This document shows positions 34,769 to 43,851 of a stretch of DNA of 64,000 bases, in pieces (within the stretch, counting starts at the first letter, position 1; every line of letters begins with the position of its first letter). Below the pieces are notes generated by a model. It saw only the letters and a program-made list of their open reading frames with translations, was not told the origin of the DNA and searched no databases. The position numbers were made by a program, and so were the translations under genes. Location: assembly GCF_000166195.2 (NCBI RefSeq), contig NZ_CM001403.1:4792432-4856431 (forward strand), read 5' to 3'. The DNA comes from Mucilaginibacter paludis DSM 18603. Lineage in GTDB: Bacteria; Bacteroidota; Bacteroidia; Sphingobacteriales; Sphingobacteriaceae.

Positions 34769-35371
34769 ATGGATAACACATTATCAAAAGCGGAACGTAC
34801 CCGGCAGTTTATTATTGAAACTACGGCAAGCATATTCAATACCAAGGGATATGAAGGCACTTCCATGTCGGATATTACGGAGGCAACCGGCCTTACCAAA
34901 GGGAGTATCTATGGCAATTTTGAAAATAAAGAAGAAGTGGCGCTGGCCGTTTTTGATTATAATTATGGAAAAATTTCGACGGATATCCGGCAGAGAATTG
35001 AAAAGGCTAAAACCTTTCACGATAAGCTGATGGTTTACGCCGCCGTTTATCACAGTTTTACGCGTGGCGTTTTTCCGGTAGGGGGCTGCCCGATATTAAA
35101 CACCGCCATTGAAGCTGACGATACCAACCCCGCCCTTAAAGAGCGGGCGGCCAAAGCTGTTTTGCGGTGGAAAGATTCCATAGCAGGGCTAATTCAGGGC
35201 GGCATCGATTCAGGGGAATTTAGAAGCGACGCAGATCAAAATCAGGTAGCTTTATCCATTATAGCCTTAATTGAAGGTGGAATAATGATAGCCAAGATCA
35301 CCGATTCGCCGGCAAACTTCGACGAGGTATTGAAAACTGTTGAAATGATCATCAATCAAATTAAAACTTAA
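34769..35371 (+). CDS. TetR/AcrR-family repressor
   Basis: 200 residues from ATG 34769 (MDNTLSKAERTRQFIIET), chosen over an ATG-like extension 12 codons upstream that would overlap the promoter. N-terminal HTH: TRQFIIETTASIFNTKGYEGTSMSDITEATGLTKGSIYGNFENKEEVAL is a full TetR_N domain. The C-terminal half (GVFPVGGCPILNTAIEADD, then WKDSIAGLIQGGI) is the ligand domain of the TetR_C branch common in efflux and fatty-acid regulators. Operator copies sit at its own promoter and ahead of the efflux pump and FabF-like gene, so local repression is probable. Confidence 0.9.
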   Translation: MDNTLSKAERTRQFIIETTASIFNTKGYEGTSMSDITEATGLTKGSIYGNFENKEEVALAVFDYNYGKISTDIRQRIEKAKTFHDKLMVYAAVYHSFTRGVFPVGGCPILNTAIEADDTNPALKERAAKAVLRWKDSIAGLIQGGIDSGEFRSDADQNQVALSIIALIEGGIMIAKITDSPANFDEVLKTVEMIINQIKT

Positions 35372-35378
35372 AAAATTT

Positions 35379-35412
35379 GACATAAAATATACCAATCGGT
35401 ATATTTTATGTC
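35379..35412. promoter_or_regulatory. TetR operator candidate 2 (34-bp perfect palindrome)
   Basis: GACATAAAATATACC, AATC, then the exact complement GGTATATTTTATGTC. It lies 7 nt after the tetR stop and 133 nt before the efflux gene. It shares the ATACC-N4-GGTAT core with sites at 34746, 35459 and 39690. It may also stop tetR transcription. Confidence 0.65.
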
Positions 35413-35458
35413 TTAACATTGCATTGTGATTGAATAAGGGAATTGTTGTATTAATAAA

Positions 35459-35474
35459 TATACCAATCGGTATA
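35459..35474. promoter_or_regulatory. TetR operator candidate 3
   Basis: TATACC-AATC-GGTATA, with the identical AATC spacer as the site at 35379-35412, 71 nt before the efflux pump start. Confidence 0.65.
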
Positions 35475-35545
35475 AATAAGATCATAGTCTTAAAAATCAA
35501 TCAGTGAATCATCAATCAATCGGTGTAATCCTACAATAATCAACA

Positions 35546-37096
35546 ATGAGCCCTTTTAACAGAAAACTTTTAATTATCACCGTGATCCTGGCAGCCATTA
35601 TGGAGCTGATAGACACATCCATTGTGAATGTGGCGCTAACCTACATGAGTGGTAACCTGGGTTCAACCCTTGAGGATACCGCCTGGGTAATTACATCATA
35701 CGCCATTGCCAACGTGATCATCATCCCCATGACCAGTTTTTTAACTAATAAACTGGGCCGCAGAAATTATTATATCGGTTCCGTTATACTATTCATCCTT
35801 TGCTCGCTGATGTGCGGCCAGGCGCACAGTATTTCAGAACTGGTGATTTTCCGCTTTCTGCAAGGCTTAGGCGGCGGGGCTTTACTCTCGGTTTCGGCAG
35901 CGGTGGTTTATGAATTGTTTCCGAAAGAAAAGCTCGGGACGGCCAGCGCTTTATTTGGCATCGGCATCTTTATCGGGCCTACCATTGGCCCAACGCTTGG
36001 CGGTTATATTACTGAGAACTATTCGTGGCCATGGATTTTTTACATTAATGTGCCTATAGGCATACTGGTAGCAGTTTCCTGTTATTTTTTACTGCCTGAA
36101 TCTAAAGTGAAAACCAGAGTTGGCAAGGTTGATTGGTTAGGCATCGGTTTGCTTACGGTAGGCATAAGTTCCCTGCAAACCGTGCTGGAACGAGGCCAAA
36201 CCGAAGATTGGTTTGCAACCAACTATATTATCGTACTAACAGTTACGGCCATACTCAGTTTAACCGGATTTGTGATCTGCGAATTGCGGGTTGACAATCC
36301 CGTGGTTGATCTGCGGGTGCTTAAAAGTAAATCGCTCAAAGTGGCTGCCATATTAACCTTTATCACCGGGATGGGTATGTTTACGTCTATTTTTTTAACG
36401 CCCGTTGTGGCGCAGCGTTTATTGGGTTTTACGCCTTCGCAATCGGGTTTATTGTTACTGCCAGGAGCCATTATAGCGGTGTTTGCCTTAATTATTTCGG
36501 GTAAAATGCTGCAACGGGGCGTGTCGCCAGTGCTCATTATTCTGTTCGGTTTTTTATGCTTTATTTACTTTAACTGGTCCATGTCAACCATGAGCCTCGA
36601 AACGCCGGCCATTGATATTACACTGAGGCTTATCTTCAGGGCTTTGGGCATGGCTTTGCTTACTATGCCGCTAAGCTCTTTAGCCGTATCGTCACTCGAA
36701 GCTAAGGATATGCCCCAGGGAACTGCGCTCAACAACATGATGCGGCAGTTAGGCGGATCGTTCGGGATCTCCATTATCAATACCTATTCGGCCAGGCGCA
36801 CGGCATCGCACCGGGTTGACCTGATCAGTAACGTAACTGCATCAAACCCTTTAACTACCGACAGGATTAACGGTTACACCGCATACTTTCAACACAAAGG
36901 CAGTAGCATGTTGGATGCTCATCAAAAGGCGATGAAGCTGATTGACATGACTATAGTTAAGCAATCAACCCTGATGAGTTACCTTGATTCCTTTTTATTG
37001 ATCGGCCTTTTATTCGCATTGGCACTTCCTTTATTGTTGTTTGTGATTAAGCGGTCAAAAGCCAATACTGCCAACGTGATCGTATCTGATCATTAA
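35546..37096 (+). CDS. DHA2-family drug efflux MFS transporter
   Basis: 516 residues with 14 transmembrane helices. Signature motifs are the DHA2 start MELIDTSIVNVALTYMSGNL, motif A region NKLGRRNYYIGSVILF, FRFLQGLGGGALLSV, and motif C-like LFGIGIFIGPTIGPTLGGYI. It is an EmrB/QacA-type proton antiporter that would expel lipophilic or cationic compounds. No EmrA-type membrane-fusion gene is next to it. Two candidate operators precede it; an SDR oxidoreductase follows after 103 nt. Confidence 0.93.
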   Translation: MSPFNRKLLIITVILAAIMELIDTSIVNVALTYMSGNLGSTLEDTAWVITSYAIANVIIIPMTSFLTNKLGRRNYYIGSVILFILCSLMCGQAHSISELVIFRFLQGLGGGALLSVSAAVVYELFPKEKLGTASALFGIGIFIGPTIGPTLGGYITENYSWPWIFYINVPIGILVAVSCYFLLPESKVKTRVGKVDWLGIGLLTVGISSLQTVLERGQTEDWFATNYIIVLTVTAILSLTGFVICELRVDNPVVDLRVLKSKSLKVAAILTFITGMGMFTSIFLTPVVAQRLLGFTPSQSGLLLLPGAIIAVFALIISGKMLQRGVSPVLIILFGFLCFIYFNWSMSTMSLETPAIDITLRLIFRALGMALLTMPLSSLAVSSLEAKDMPQGTALNNMMRQLGGSFGISIINTYSARRTASHRVDLISNVTASNPLTTDRINGYTAYFQHKGSSMLDAHQKAMKLIDMTIVKQSTLMSYLDSFLLIGLLFALALPLLLFVIKRSKANTANVIVSDH

Positions 37097-37199
37097 AACT
37101 TAAGAAGACGGACAACTAAGCAACCCTCGCATGCAGGTAAGTAAAGTACTCCAATATATCAAATGTAATATCAATTAAAGACACAAACAAAATCATAAA

Positions 37200-37952
37200 A
37201 TGAATATCACAAACAAAACAGCCCTGATCACCGGTGGTGGTTCGGGTATCGGCCTGGAAATAGCCAAAACCTTAATTGAAAAAGGCAATAAAGTAATTAT
37301 TACAGGCCGTAACGAGGCTAAGCTGCAAAAGGCTGTGGCCGGTTTAAAAAACACCAGCGCCTTTGCAGGTGATATTAACAATGCCGACGATGTGGATAAA
37401 CTGGTGGAGTACTTAAATACTAACCATAGCACTTTGGATGTGGTGATTAACAACGCCGGGCAGGCGTCTGCCTACCACCTGTCGGTCGAAGCCGACGCTT
37501 TTGAAAAAGCAGGGGCGGAAATACAAACCAACTACCTGTCGGTGATCAGGCTGACAGAAAAGTTGCTGCATTTATTAAGTAAACAGCCAGAAGCCGCCAT
37601 TGTAAACGTTACGTCTATCGTGGTTTTTGCGCCTAACGCTTTTATTCCCACTTATGCCGCAAGCAAGGCCGCTTTGCACTCTTATACACAAACACTAAGG
37701 TTTACGCTTGCCAAAACTACGGCAATTAAAGTGTTTGAGTTATTTCCCCCATTGGTTGATACCGAATTTTCAAAAGAGATTGGTGGCTCAAACGGTATAC
37801 CGCCATCTGCTGTAGCGGAACAGTTTGTAAAGGGCTTTGAAAATGACCAGTACGAGATCCATGTTGGGGCTACGGCCGATATTTACAAACTATTCCTTTC
37901 ATCTCCGGAGGAAGCTTTTAAGGCTTTGAACCAGGAGAGGGGTAATGGATAA
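37200..37952 (+). CDS. SDR-family oxidoreductase
   Basis: 250 residues. Rossmann NAD(P) motif ALITGGGSGIGLEIAKTL (TGxxxGIG), VVINNAGQAS (NNAG) and the active site S-x12-YxxxK seen as NVTSIVVFAPNAF...TYAASKAAL. It resembles DltE-type short-chain dehydrogenases. The substrate is unknown. It is downstream of the efflux pump and could be co-transcribed. After its stop the DNA becomes palindromic repeat sequence. Confidence 0.9.
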   Translation: MNITNKTALITGGGSGIGLEIAKTLIEKGNKVIITGRNEAKLQKAVAGLKNTSAFAGDINNADDVDKLVEYLNTNHSTLDVVINNAGQASAYHLSVEADAFEKAGAEIQTNYLSVIRLTEKLLHLLSKQPEAAIVNVTSIVVFAPNAFIPTYAASKAALHSYTQTLRFTLAKTTAIKVFELFPPLVDTEFSKEIGGSNGIPPSAVAEQFVKGFENDQYEIHVGATADIYKLFLSSPEEAFKALNQERGNG

Positions 37953-37997
37953 GTAGTGTGTTGAGTTTTTTGAATATCGGCATATTTGGTATTTCAC

Positions 37998-38310
37998 CAA
38001 GTGTCATTGAGGAAGTAAGCAATCTCTACATAGGCAGGGCTGCTAAGCAGGTTTGCCCTGTATAGCATAGAGATTGCTTCGTCGTACCTCCTCGCAATGA
38101 CGATGGGTGAAGGAAGCCGATTATTGATATCACATCTCTCCTACCGTCATTGCGAGGCACGAAGCAATCTCTACGCTTGCAGAGCCGCTCTGTAGGTTCA
38201 CCCTGTTGCTTCGTCGTACCTCCTCGCAATGACGATGGGGAAGGAAAGAAGCCGGTTATTGACTTGCCCTCTCACCAACTCATTGCGAGGAACGAAACAA
38301 CCGACCGAAG
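37998..38310. repeat. REP-like palindromic intergenic repeats
   Basis: Two related copies are visible at about 37998-38105 and 38141-38236, each with AAGCAATCTCTA paired to TAGAGATTGCTT or a near copy, and ending in CCTCCTCGCAATGACGATGGG. A third fragment begins at ~38280 (CATTGCGAGGAACGAA). They can form long hairpins and separate the SDR gene from the convergent FabF-like gene. No coding content. Confidence 0.75.
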
Positions 38311-38415
38311 GGAGCTCATTAATACCAATAAAAATTAACACAAATTAATAATCGCGAACGCATATTCCGGTGTGATTACTCCGTCCCTTTAAGGCAATTT
38401 TTAAGCCCCTGCTTT

Positions 38416-39660
38416 TTATAACGCCTTAAACACCACAATCCCATTATGCCCGCCAAAGCCAAAGGTATTGCTCAAGGTGGCTTTCACCGGGTGCGATATG
38501 GCTTCACCTATAACGATATTCATATTATCGGGGATGGCGGCGTCCAGTTCGGTGGTGTTGATGGTGGCCGGTATCACGCTATCGCGCATACTCAGCAAGC
38601 AAATAATGGCCTCTATGGCTCCGGCGGCTCCGAGCAAATGGCCTGTCATGGATTTTGTAGCGCTGATGAACAGGTTGTTTTTGCCCGGCCCGGTTAGGGC
38701 TGTTATGGCTTTAATTTCGGATAGGTCGCCCACGGGGGTTGATGTGGCATGGGCATTTAAATAATCCACGTCGTTAATGGTTAAACCCGCCTCTTCCAGG
38801 GCAAATTTCATGGCCTGTAAGGCTCCAAGCCCTTCGGGGTGGGTTGACGTCATGTGGTAGGCATCGGCAGTCATGGCTGCGCCGCCAACTTCGCCATAAA
38901 TTTTGGCTCCGCGTTTAACGGCATGTTCGTATTCTTCCAATACTAAAGCGCCTGCGCCTTCGCCCATTACAAAGCCATCGCGGTGGGTGTCAAAAGGGCG
39001 CGATGCCGTTAGTGGATCGTCGTTCCGTCCGGTCATGGCTTTCATTGCCGAGAAGCCACCAACTGATGCAGGAGTTACCGGCGCTTCTGAGCCACCGCTG
39101 ATAATGATCTTGGCCTTACCGAGGCGGATGTAGTTAAAGGCATCCATAATGGCCGTATTGGATGTTGCACAGGCCGAAATAGCAGTATAGTTAATACCCA
39201 TATAGCCATGCCTGATCGAGATCATGCCCGAGGCCATATTGGGTAACAATTTCGGAATAAAAAAGGGACTGAACCTTGGCGCGCCGTTGCCACGGGCATA
39301 TTCGGTTACTTGCTCTTCAAACGTTTCCATGCCGCCCTGCCCCGTTCCCCAGATCACACCCACATCAAAAGGGTTCATTTTATCAAACTCAAAGCCCGAA
39401 TCTTTAATAGCTTCGTCCGACGCTATTAAGGCGTATTGCGTAAACAGGTCGGTCCGTTTGAGTTCGGCCCTGTCTAAGTGTGCTGTGGCATCAAAATTCT
39501 TTAGTTCACAAGCCACCTGTGTACGGAAAAGGGAAGCGTCAAACCGGGTAATGGTAGCGGCGCCACTTTTCCCGGCCAATATATTTTCCCAAAAATCCGG
39601 AACGTTGTTCCCAAGTGGGGTTAACGCGCCGATGCCTGTGATAACAACTCTTTTTAACAT
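38416..39660 (-). CDS. fabF: 3-oxoacyl-ACP synthase, FabF-like
   Basis: 414 residues. KAS II hallmarks: VVITGIGALTPLGNN start, catalytic Cys in YTAISACATSNTAIMDAF, catalytic His in LNAHATSTPVGD, second His in TKSMTGHLLGAAGAIEAI, and NTFGFGGHN at the C-terminus. It condenses malonyl-ACP with acyl-ACP. Because it lies outside the usual fab cluster and under a TetR operator, it is probably a secondary ketosynthase, used for a special lipid or product or for membrane adjustment. The gene symbol refers to family, not to proof that it is the only FabF. Confidence 0.9.
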   Translation of the reverse strand: MLKRVVITGIGALTPLGNNVPDFWENILAGKSGAATITRFDASLFRTQVACELKNFDATAHLDRAELKRTDLFTQYALIASDEAIKDSGFEFDKMNPFDVGVIWGTGQGGMETFEEQVTEYARGNGAPRFSPFFIPKLLPNMASGMISIRHGYMGINYTAISACATSNTAIMDAFNYIRLGKAKIIISGGSEAPVTPASVGGFSAMKAMTGRNDDPLTASRPFDTHRDGFVMGEGAGALVLEEYEHAVKRGAKIYGEVGGAAMTADAYHMTSTHPEGLGALQAMKFALEEAGLTINDVDYLNAHATSTPVGDLSEIKAITALTGPGKNNLFISATKSMTGHLLGAAGAIEAIICLLSMRDSVIPATINTTELDAAIPDNMNIVIGEAISHPVKATLSNTFGFGGHNGIVVFKAL

Positions 39661-39679
39661 GCTGATTTATTTAGTAATA

Positions 39680-39713
39680 CAAAGATAAAAAATATACCGA
39701 TAGGTATATTTTT
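39680..39713 (-). promoter_or_regulatory. fabF promoter -7 box with TetR operator candidate 4
   Basis: On the minus strand, TATCTTTG (plus 39680-39687) matches TAnnTTTG, 20 nt before the ATG. Directly upstream lies AAAAATATACC-GATA-GGTATATTTTT (39688-39713), a perfect 11-bp-arm palindrome with the ATACC-N4-GGTAT core of the tetR sites. A repressor bound here would occlude the spacer. Confidence 0.65.
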
Positions 39714-39759
39714 AAAGTGATATTTGTTTTGTTTAAATTTCTGGATCGATATGGTTTGC

Positions 39760-41562
39760 TTATCCAACTTTTAATCCGGCTGAATTAAATTGCAGGTCGT
39801 ACAATTTGCGGTAATACCCGTGCAGAATGCGCAATAATTCCTGGTGGGTGCCCATTTCCATAATCTCGCCGTGGTCGAGCACAATAATCCGGTGGGCATT
39901 TTGGATGGTTGATAGGCGGTGTGCAATTACGATAGCTGTGCGGCCTTCCATCAGTTTGTAGATCGCCTTTTGTATCAGTTCTTCCGTTTCGGTATCTACC
40001 GATGATGTGGCCTCATCCAGTACCAAAATCTTGGGATCATAAACCAGGGCTCGGATAAACGAAATTAGCTGCGCCTGCCCGGCGGATAAGGTAGCGCCGC
40101 GTTCCATCACATTATAATCGTAGCCACCGGGCAGGCGTTCAATAAAATCGTGCGCGCCAACTTCTTTGGCGGCGGCTATGATACGTTCGCGGCTAATCTC
40201 CGGGTTATTCAGGCTGATGTTGTTGGCAATCGTGTCCGAAAATAAAAACACATCCTGTATCACGGTGGCAATCTGCATCCGCAAAAAGTCCACATCGTAT
40301 TCGCGTATGTCAACACCATCAACCTTAACGGTTCCTTTGCCAATCTCGTAGAAGCGGTTCAGGATATTGATGGTGGATGATTTTCCCGCGCCTGTAGCCC
40401 CCACAAGCGCCAGGGTTTCGCCGGGTTTAACATGGAAGGATATATCTTTCAAAACCCAGTTTTCGTCGTTATAGGCAAACCAAACCCTGCTGAATTCAAT
40501 TTCGCCATTAATGGAAGCCGGTTTTAACTGACCGGTGTTAACGGCTACCTCATCGGTATCCAGTACCTTAAATATCCTGTCGGCCCCAACCATACCCATT
40601 TGCAGGGTATTGAACTTATCGGCCAGCTGCCTGATGGGCCTGAAGAGTAAGTTTAACAGAGTGATGAAAGCCACGATGGTTCCAGGGGTGATCCCTTTTT
40701 TTCCAGCCGAGATATATACCAGTTCCTGATCTGACAGTACCCGTTTAGAGCCATACCAAACCAGCAAACCAAGCGCTATAGCGGCGAAAATTTCTACCAC
40801 CGGGAAAAAGATGGAGTAGTACCAGTTGGAGCGGATGTTGGCATCGCGGTATTTTTCGTTTACGGCAACAAACTTGCGCATTTCCTGATCTTCGCGGGCA
40901 AAGTATTGGATAATGCTCACCCCGGTGATGTGCTCTTGCAAAAAGGTGTTTAAATGTGATACCTGGGTGCGCACCTCCTGAAAGGATGATTTGATAGCTT
41001 CCTTAAATACGTATGTGGCCAGCAGCACAAAGGGGATCGGTATTAAGGTGATGAGGGCCAGCTTCCAATCCTGCCAGATCATACAGCCAACAATTACGAT
41101 AACCAATAGCAGGTCGCCAATGATGGAGATCAATCCTTCCGAAAAAATATCGGCAATGGTTTCCAGGTCGGATACGGTACGGGTGATCAGCATCCCGATA
41201 GGGGTGCGGTCGAAATATTTTAATCGCAGGCTGGTGATATGATTAAAAATATCAATCCGCAGATCGCGGATAACCGATTGGCCCAAGGCGTTGGTTGTAA
41301 AGGTTTGATAATACTGGGCCAGGGTTTGAATAATCAATTGCCCTATCATCAGGCATACCATCATCACCAAGCCATTATAATTACTTTGCAGGATATAATT
41401 ATCCAGCGTTTTTTGCATCAGGATAGGCTGCGCTACCGCTATGAAAGCGAGCGATATGGTAAGAAAAGCGGCTATAACAAAAGTGTTATTGTACGGCTTA
41501 ACGTAATGCATTACGCGTTTCAGTAATTTCCAATCAATAGCCTTACCGGTTACTTCTGACAT
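39760..41562 (-). CDS. ABC exporter, fused permease-ATPase (MsbA/MdlB-like)
   Basis: 600 residues. About six transmembrane helices in the first 310 residues, with the exporter motif FFDRTPIGMLITRTVSDLE-like (FDRTPIGMLI) coupling helix. The nucleotide-binding domain has Walker A GATGAGKSS, Q-loop VIQDVFLFSD, signature TLSAGQAQL, Walker B ILVLDEATSS and H-loop IAHRLST. A homodimer or heterodimer exports lipids, peptides or drugs. It begins the transcript directly upstream of the fabF-like gene only if terminators are absent; the 100-nt gap holds the fabF promoter, so it is probably separate. Confidence 0.9.
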   Translation of the reverse strand: MSEVTGKAIDWKLLKRVMHYVKPYNNTFVIAAFLTISLAFIAVAQPILMQKTLDNYILQSNYNGLVMMVCLMIGQLIIQTLAQYYQTFTTNALGQSVIRDLRIDIFNHITSLRLKYFDRTPIGMLITRTVSDLETIADIFSEGLISIIGDLLLVIVIVGCMIWQDWKLALITLIPIPFVLLATYVFKEAIKSSFQEVRTQVSHLNTFLQEHITGVSIIQYFAREDQEMRKFVAVNEKYRDANIRSNWYYSIFFPVVEIFAAIALGLLVWYGSKRVLSDQELVYISAGKKGITPGTIVAFITLLNLLFRPIRQLADKFNTLQMGMVGADRIFKVLDTDEVAVNTGQLKPASINGEIEFSRVWFAYNDENWVLKDISFHVKPGETLALVGATGAGKSSTINILNRFYEIGKGTVKVDGVDIREYDVDFLRMQIATVIQDVFLFSDTIANNISLNNPEISRERIIAAAKEVGAHDFIERLPGGYDYNVMERGATLSAGQAQLISFIRALVYDPKILVLDEATSSVDTETEELIQKAIYKLMEGRTAIVIAHRLSTIQNAHRIIVLDHGEIMEMGTHQELLRILHGYYRKLYDLQFNSAGLKVG

Positions 41563-41655
41563 TGTTTGTTGTTAGTTTTACTAAATTATTTGCTATCGGC
41601 GTTAATGTGATACAAGCAGGTAATAACATAATAACCCATTAACTCAATAACTATT

Positions 41656-42738
41656 TTATAAATAAGGATACCTCACCTCGGTTAAATATAAACCGCAAGC
41701 CGGTACGGATACGCCCGCGTTTGATCTGTTTTTGCTTTCAATAATGCGCCTTACCTCTTCGGGCTTGATGTCGCCCTTGCCCACCATCATCAGGGTTCCC
41801 ACAATGGCCCGTACCATGTTACGCAAAAAGCGGTCGGCCGAAATATGGAAGATCAGTTTATCGCCATTGGATACCCATTCCGCACGTGATATTTTGCAAT
41901 TATTGGTTTTAACTTGGGTGTTCGATTTGCTGAAGCAGCTGAAGTCGGTATATTCCATCACAATTTGAGCCGCCTGGTTCATCAAACCTACATCGGGCCG
42001 GTCGCGTAGTTGCCATGACAGGTTATTTAAAAAAGGATCCTTTTCAAAATGCACATGATACTCATAACTGCGCAAGGTAGCATCAAACCGGGCATGGGCA
42101 TCCGCATGTACCGGGATAATCCTTTTTACAGCGATATCATGGGGCAAGAGGGCGTTAAGGCTTCGGGTTTTTTGTGGTAGTCCATGGTCGATGGTCGATG
42201 GTCCATGGTGTGTAGTCGATGATGTTGTTGATAGTCCATGGTTGGTAGTCGATGGTCGATGGTCCATGGTCGATGGTCCATGGTTGGCAGCGGATGGTGT
42301 TGTTGATGGTCCATGGTTAGTAGTCGATAGTGTATCGTTAACGGTTGGTAGTCCATGGGCTTGGGTTGATGGTATGTTACCCGAAGTTATTTGTTCATTA
42401 TCTATTGACGGTTGCTCTTCATCCATAGAGGATGGGTTATGGGCTATGGTCCGCTTCTGCGCTTTTTTTTGCTGCCCTTCATCCATGGACCATGGACCAT
42501 CGACTATGGGCTGCTCCTGCCTCCCTATGTCAAAGTGCGCATATAACTGCTTTGCATGTACACCTGTATCTGTGCGGCCGCAGCCCAGGGTTTCAACAGG
42601 CATGCGCAATAAGGTACTTAACGCTTTATTTAAAACCTGCTGTACGCTGATAGCGTTATGCTGAATTTGCCAGCCATGATAATTGGTGCCATCATAAGCA
42701 AGCTCTATAAAGTATCGTTGTGTATCGGCCACGCGCAA
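41656..42738 (-). CDS. truA: tRNA pseudouridine synthase A with a repeat-peptide insertion
   Basis: 360 residues versus ~245-270 for the family. Conserved TruA parts are intact on both sides: RYFIELAYDGTNYHGWQIQ, GRTDTGVHAKQLYAHFD with catalytic Asp57, then LNALLPHDIAVKRI, YEYHVHFEKDPF, DFSCFSKSNTQVKT and ADRFLRNMVRAIVGTL. Between residues ~78 and ~189 lies an extra low-complexity segment made of near-heptapeptides such as NHGPSTT, DHRPSTT and HHGPSTI. It replaces a normally short loop next to the active site. Function is pseudouridylation of positions 38-40 in tRNA anticodon arms. Start is TTG at 42738 or GTG at 42732. Confidence 0.93.
   Translation of the reverse strand: MRVADTQRYFIELAYDGTNYHGWQIQHNAISVQQVLNKALSTLLRMPVETLGCGRTDTGVHAKQLYAHFDIGRQEQPIVDGPWSMDEGQQKKAQKRTIAHNPSSMDEEQPSIDNEQITSGNIPSTQAHGLPTVNDTLSTTNHGPSTTPSAANHGPSTMDHRPSTTNHGLSTTSSTTHHGPSTIDHGLPQKTRSLNALLPHDIAVKRIIPVHADAHARFDATLRSYEYHVHFEKDPFLNNLSWQLRDRPDVGLMNQAAQIVMEYTDFSCFSKSNTQVKTNNCKISRAEWVSNGDKLIFHISADRFLRNMVRAIVGTLMMVGKGDIKPEEVRRIIESKNRSNAGVSVPACGLYLTEVRYPYL
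42178..42510. repeat. Degenerate heptanucleotide repeat inside truA
   Basis: The plus strand is a mosaic of GTCCATG, GTCGATG, TAGTCGATG and related 7-mers (42178-42350) with another block at 42478-42510. Because three 7-mers equal seven codons, the translated minus strand gives a heptapeptide rhythm and stays open. Sequence of this style is usually intergenic in relatives; here it lies in frame within a gene. Confidence 0.85.
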
Positions 42739-42814
42739 AGTTAATCAAAGCTTAAATATCAGGCACGATAATGTGAACGAAACAAATTATCTTTGCATTT
42801 CAATTTACATCATC

Positions 42815-43282
42815 ATGATACAAAGACTACAAAGTATATACTTGTTTTGCGCCAGCCTGGCTATATACGCCCTGTTTATTTTTCCTATCGCTCATAATGT
42901 ATACATCGGTACTATCCCTAAAACTGTCAAAGTTACCGGCATTTATGAGGACTTGGGTGGGCAAATGCAACGCACTACATCGTTTTTAGCCTTAACCATC
43001 GTGACTATTATTATGGGCCTCATCCCGCTCATTATTTTGATGCTGTATAAAAACCGTAAACAGCAAATGGCCTTGTGCTATGGGTTTATCTTTGCCATGA
43101 TAGGTTTTAGTTTTTGGATGTCGCAAACGGTGCAGAACGTGGTTGAAACCGCGCGTATCCGCACCGAAAATTACGGAATAGGTGCTTTGCTAACCTCTAT
43201 CAGTATAGTGTTTATTTTATTGGCGATCAAGGGAATTAAGAATGATGAGAAGCTGATTAAGTCGGCGGATAGGTTGAGGTAG
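42815..43282 (+). CDS. DUF4293 membrane protein
   Basis: 155 residues from ATG 42815 (MIQRLQSIYLFCASLAIYALF), the conserved DUF4293 start. Four transmembrane helices are visible (19-30; 63-85; 93-108; 120-145 approximately). The family is restricted mostly to Bacteroidota and has no known function. A TATCTTTG -7 box lies at 42788-42795, 20 nt ahead. It is divergent from truA. Confidence 0.88.
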   Translation: MIQRLQSIYLFCASLAIYALFIFPIAHNVYIGTIPKTVKVTGIYEDLGGQMQRTTSFLALTIVTIIMGLIPLIILMLYKNRKQQMALCYGFIFAMIGFSFWMSQTVQNVVETARIRTENYGIGALLTSISIVFILLAIKGIKNDEKLIKSADRLR

Positions 43283-43306
43283 GGGAGGCTTTCTATATAA
43301 AAAAAA

Positions 43307-43693
43307 GTCATCTCGAACGAGGAACGAGAGAGAAATCTTCTGCACCCGAATGGTAACCGGGCGCCGTTCTAAAGCAGACTTATCCCGCGCAAAAGATTTC
43401 TCCCTCTGGTCGAAATGACAAAGTTTGAGAGGCGCAAAAAAATGTCATCTCGAACGAGGAACGAGAGAGAAATCTTCTACACCCGAACGGTAACCGGGCG
43501 CAGTTCTAAAGCAGACTTATCCCGCGCAAAAGATTTCTCCCTCTGGTCGAAATGACAAAGTTTGAGAGGCGCAAAAAAATGTCATTTCGAACGATGAACG
43601 AGAGAGAAATCTTCTGCACCCGAATGGTAACCGAGCGCAGTTCTGCAACAGGCTTATTCCGCGCAAAAGATTTCTCCCTCCGGTCGAAATGAC
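43307..43693. repeat. Three tandem 137-bp palindromic repeats
   Basis: Copies at 43307-43419, 43444-43556 and 43581-43693, each 113 bp with a 24-nt spacer. Each begins GTCAT(C/T)TCGAACGA and ends TCTCCCTC(T/C)GGTCGAAATGAC, so it can fold on itself. The first two are almost identical and the third has drifted. Regular spacing recalls a CRISPR, but the unit is too long and the spacers are the same sequence, so this is a tandem duplication of a REP-like element. Confidence 0.85.
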
Positions 43694-43776
43694 AAAGTTT
43701 GGTAAGCGCTATTTCCAAGTTGTGTTGGTAATCCCTTTGTCATGGAAATGCTTTAATTTCAACACATTAGCTTTGT

Positions 43777-43808
43777 TTTGGTTTTTTTGATAATTATCAC
43801 TACTTTTG
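43777..43808 (+). promoter_or_regulatory. Promoter of the DEAD-box helicase gene
   Basis: TTTG at 43777-43780, a 20-nt spacer, then TACTTTTG at 43801-43808, matching TTTG/TAnnTTTG. About 40 nt of leader remain before the ATG at 43852. Confidence 0.65.
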
Positions 43809-43851
43809 CAGCCGATTTAGCAATGTAGCTAAATACGTTTTTTAAATATTC

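Noticed and set aside
43307..43693. CRISPR array
   Set aside because: The unit is 113 bp, the spacers are near-identical and no cas genes are near, so it is a tandem REP-like duplication.
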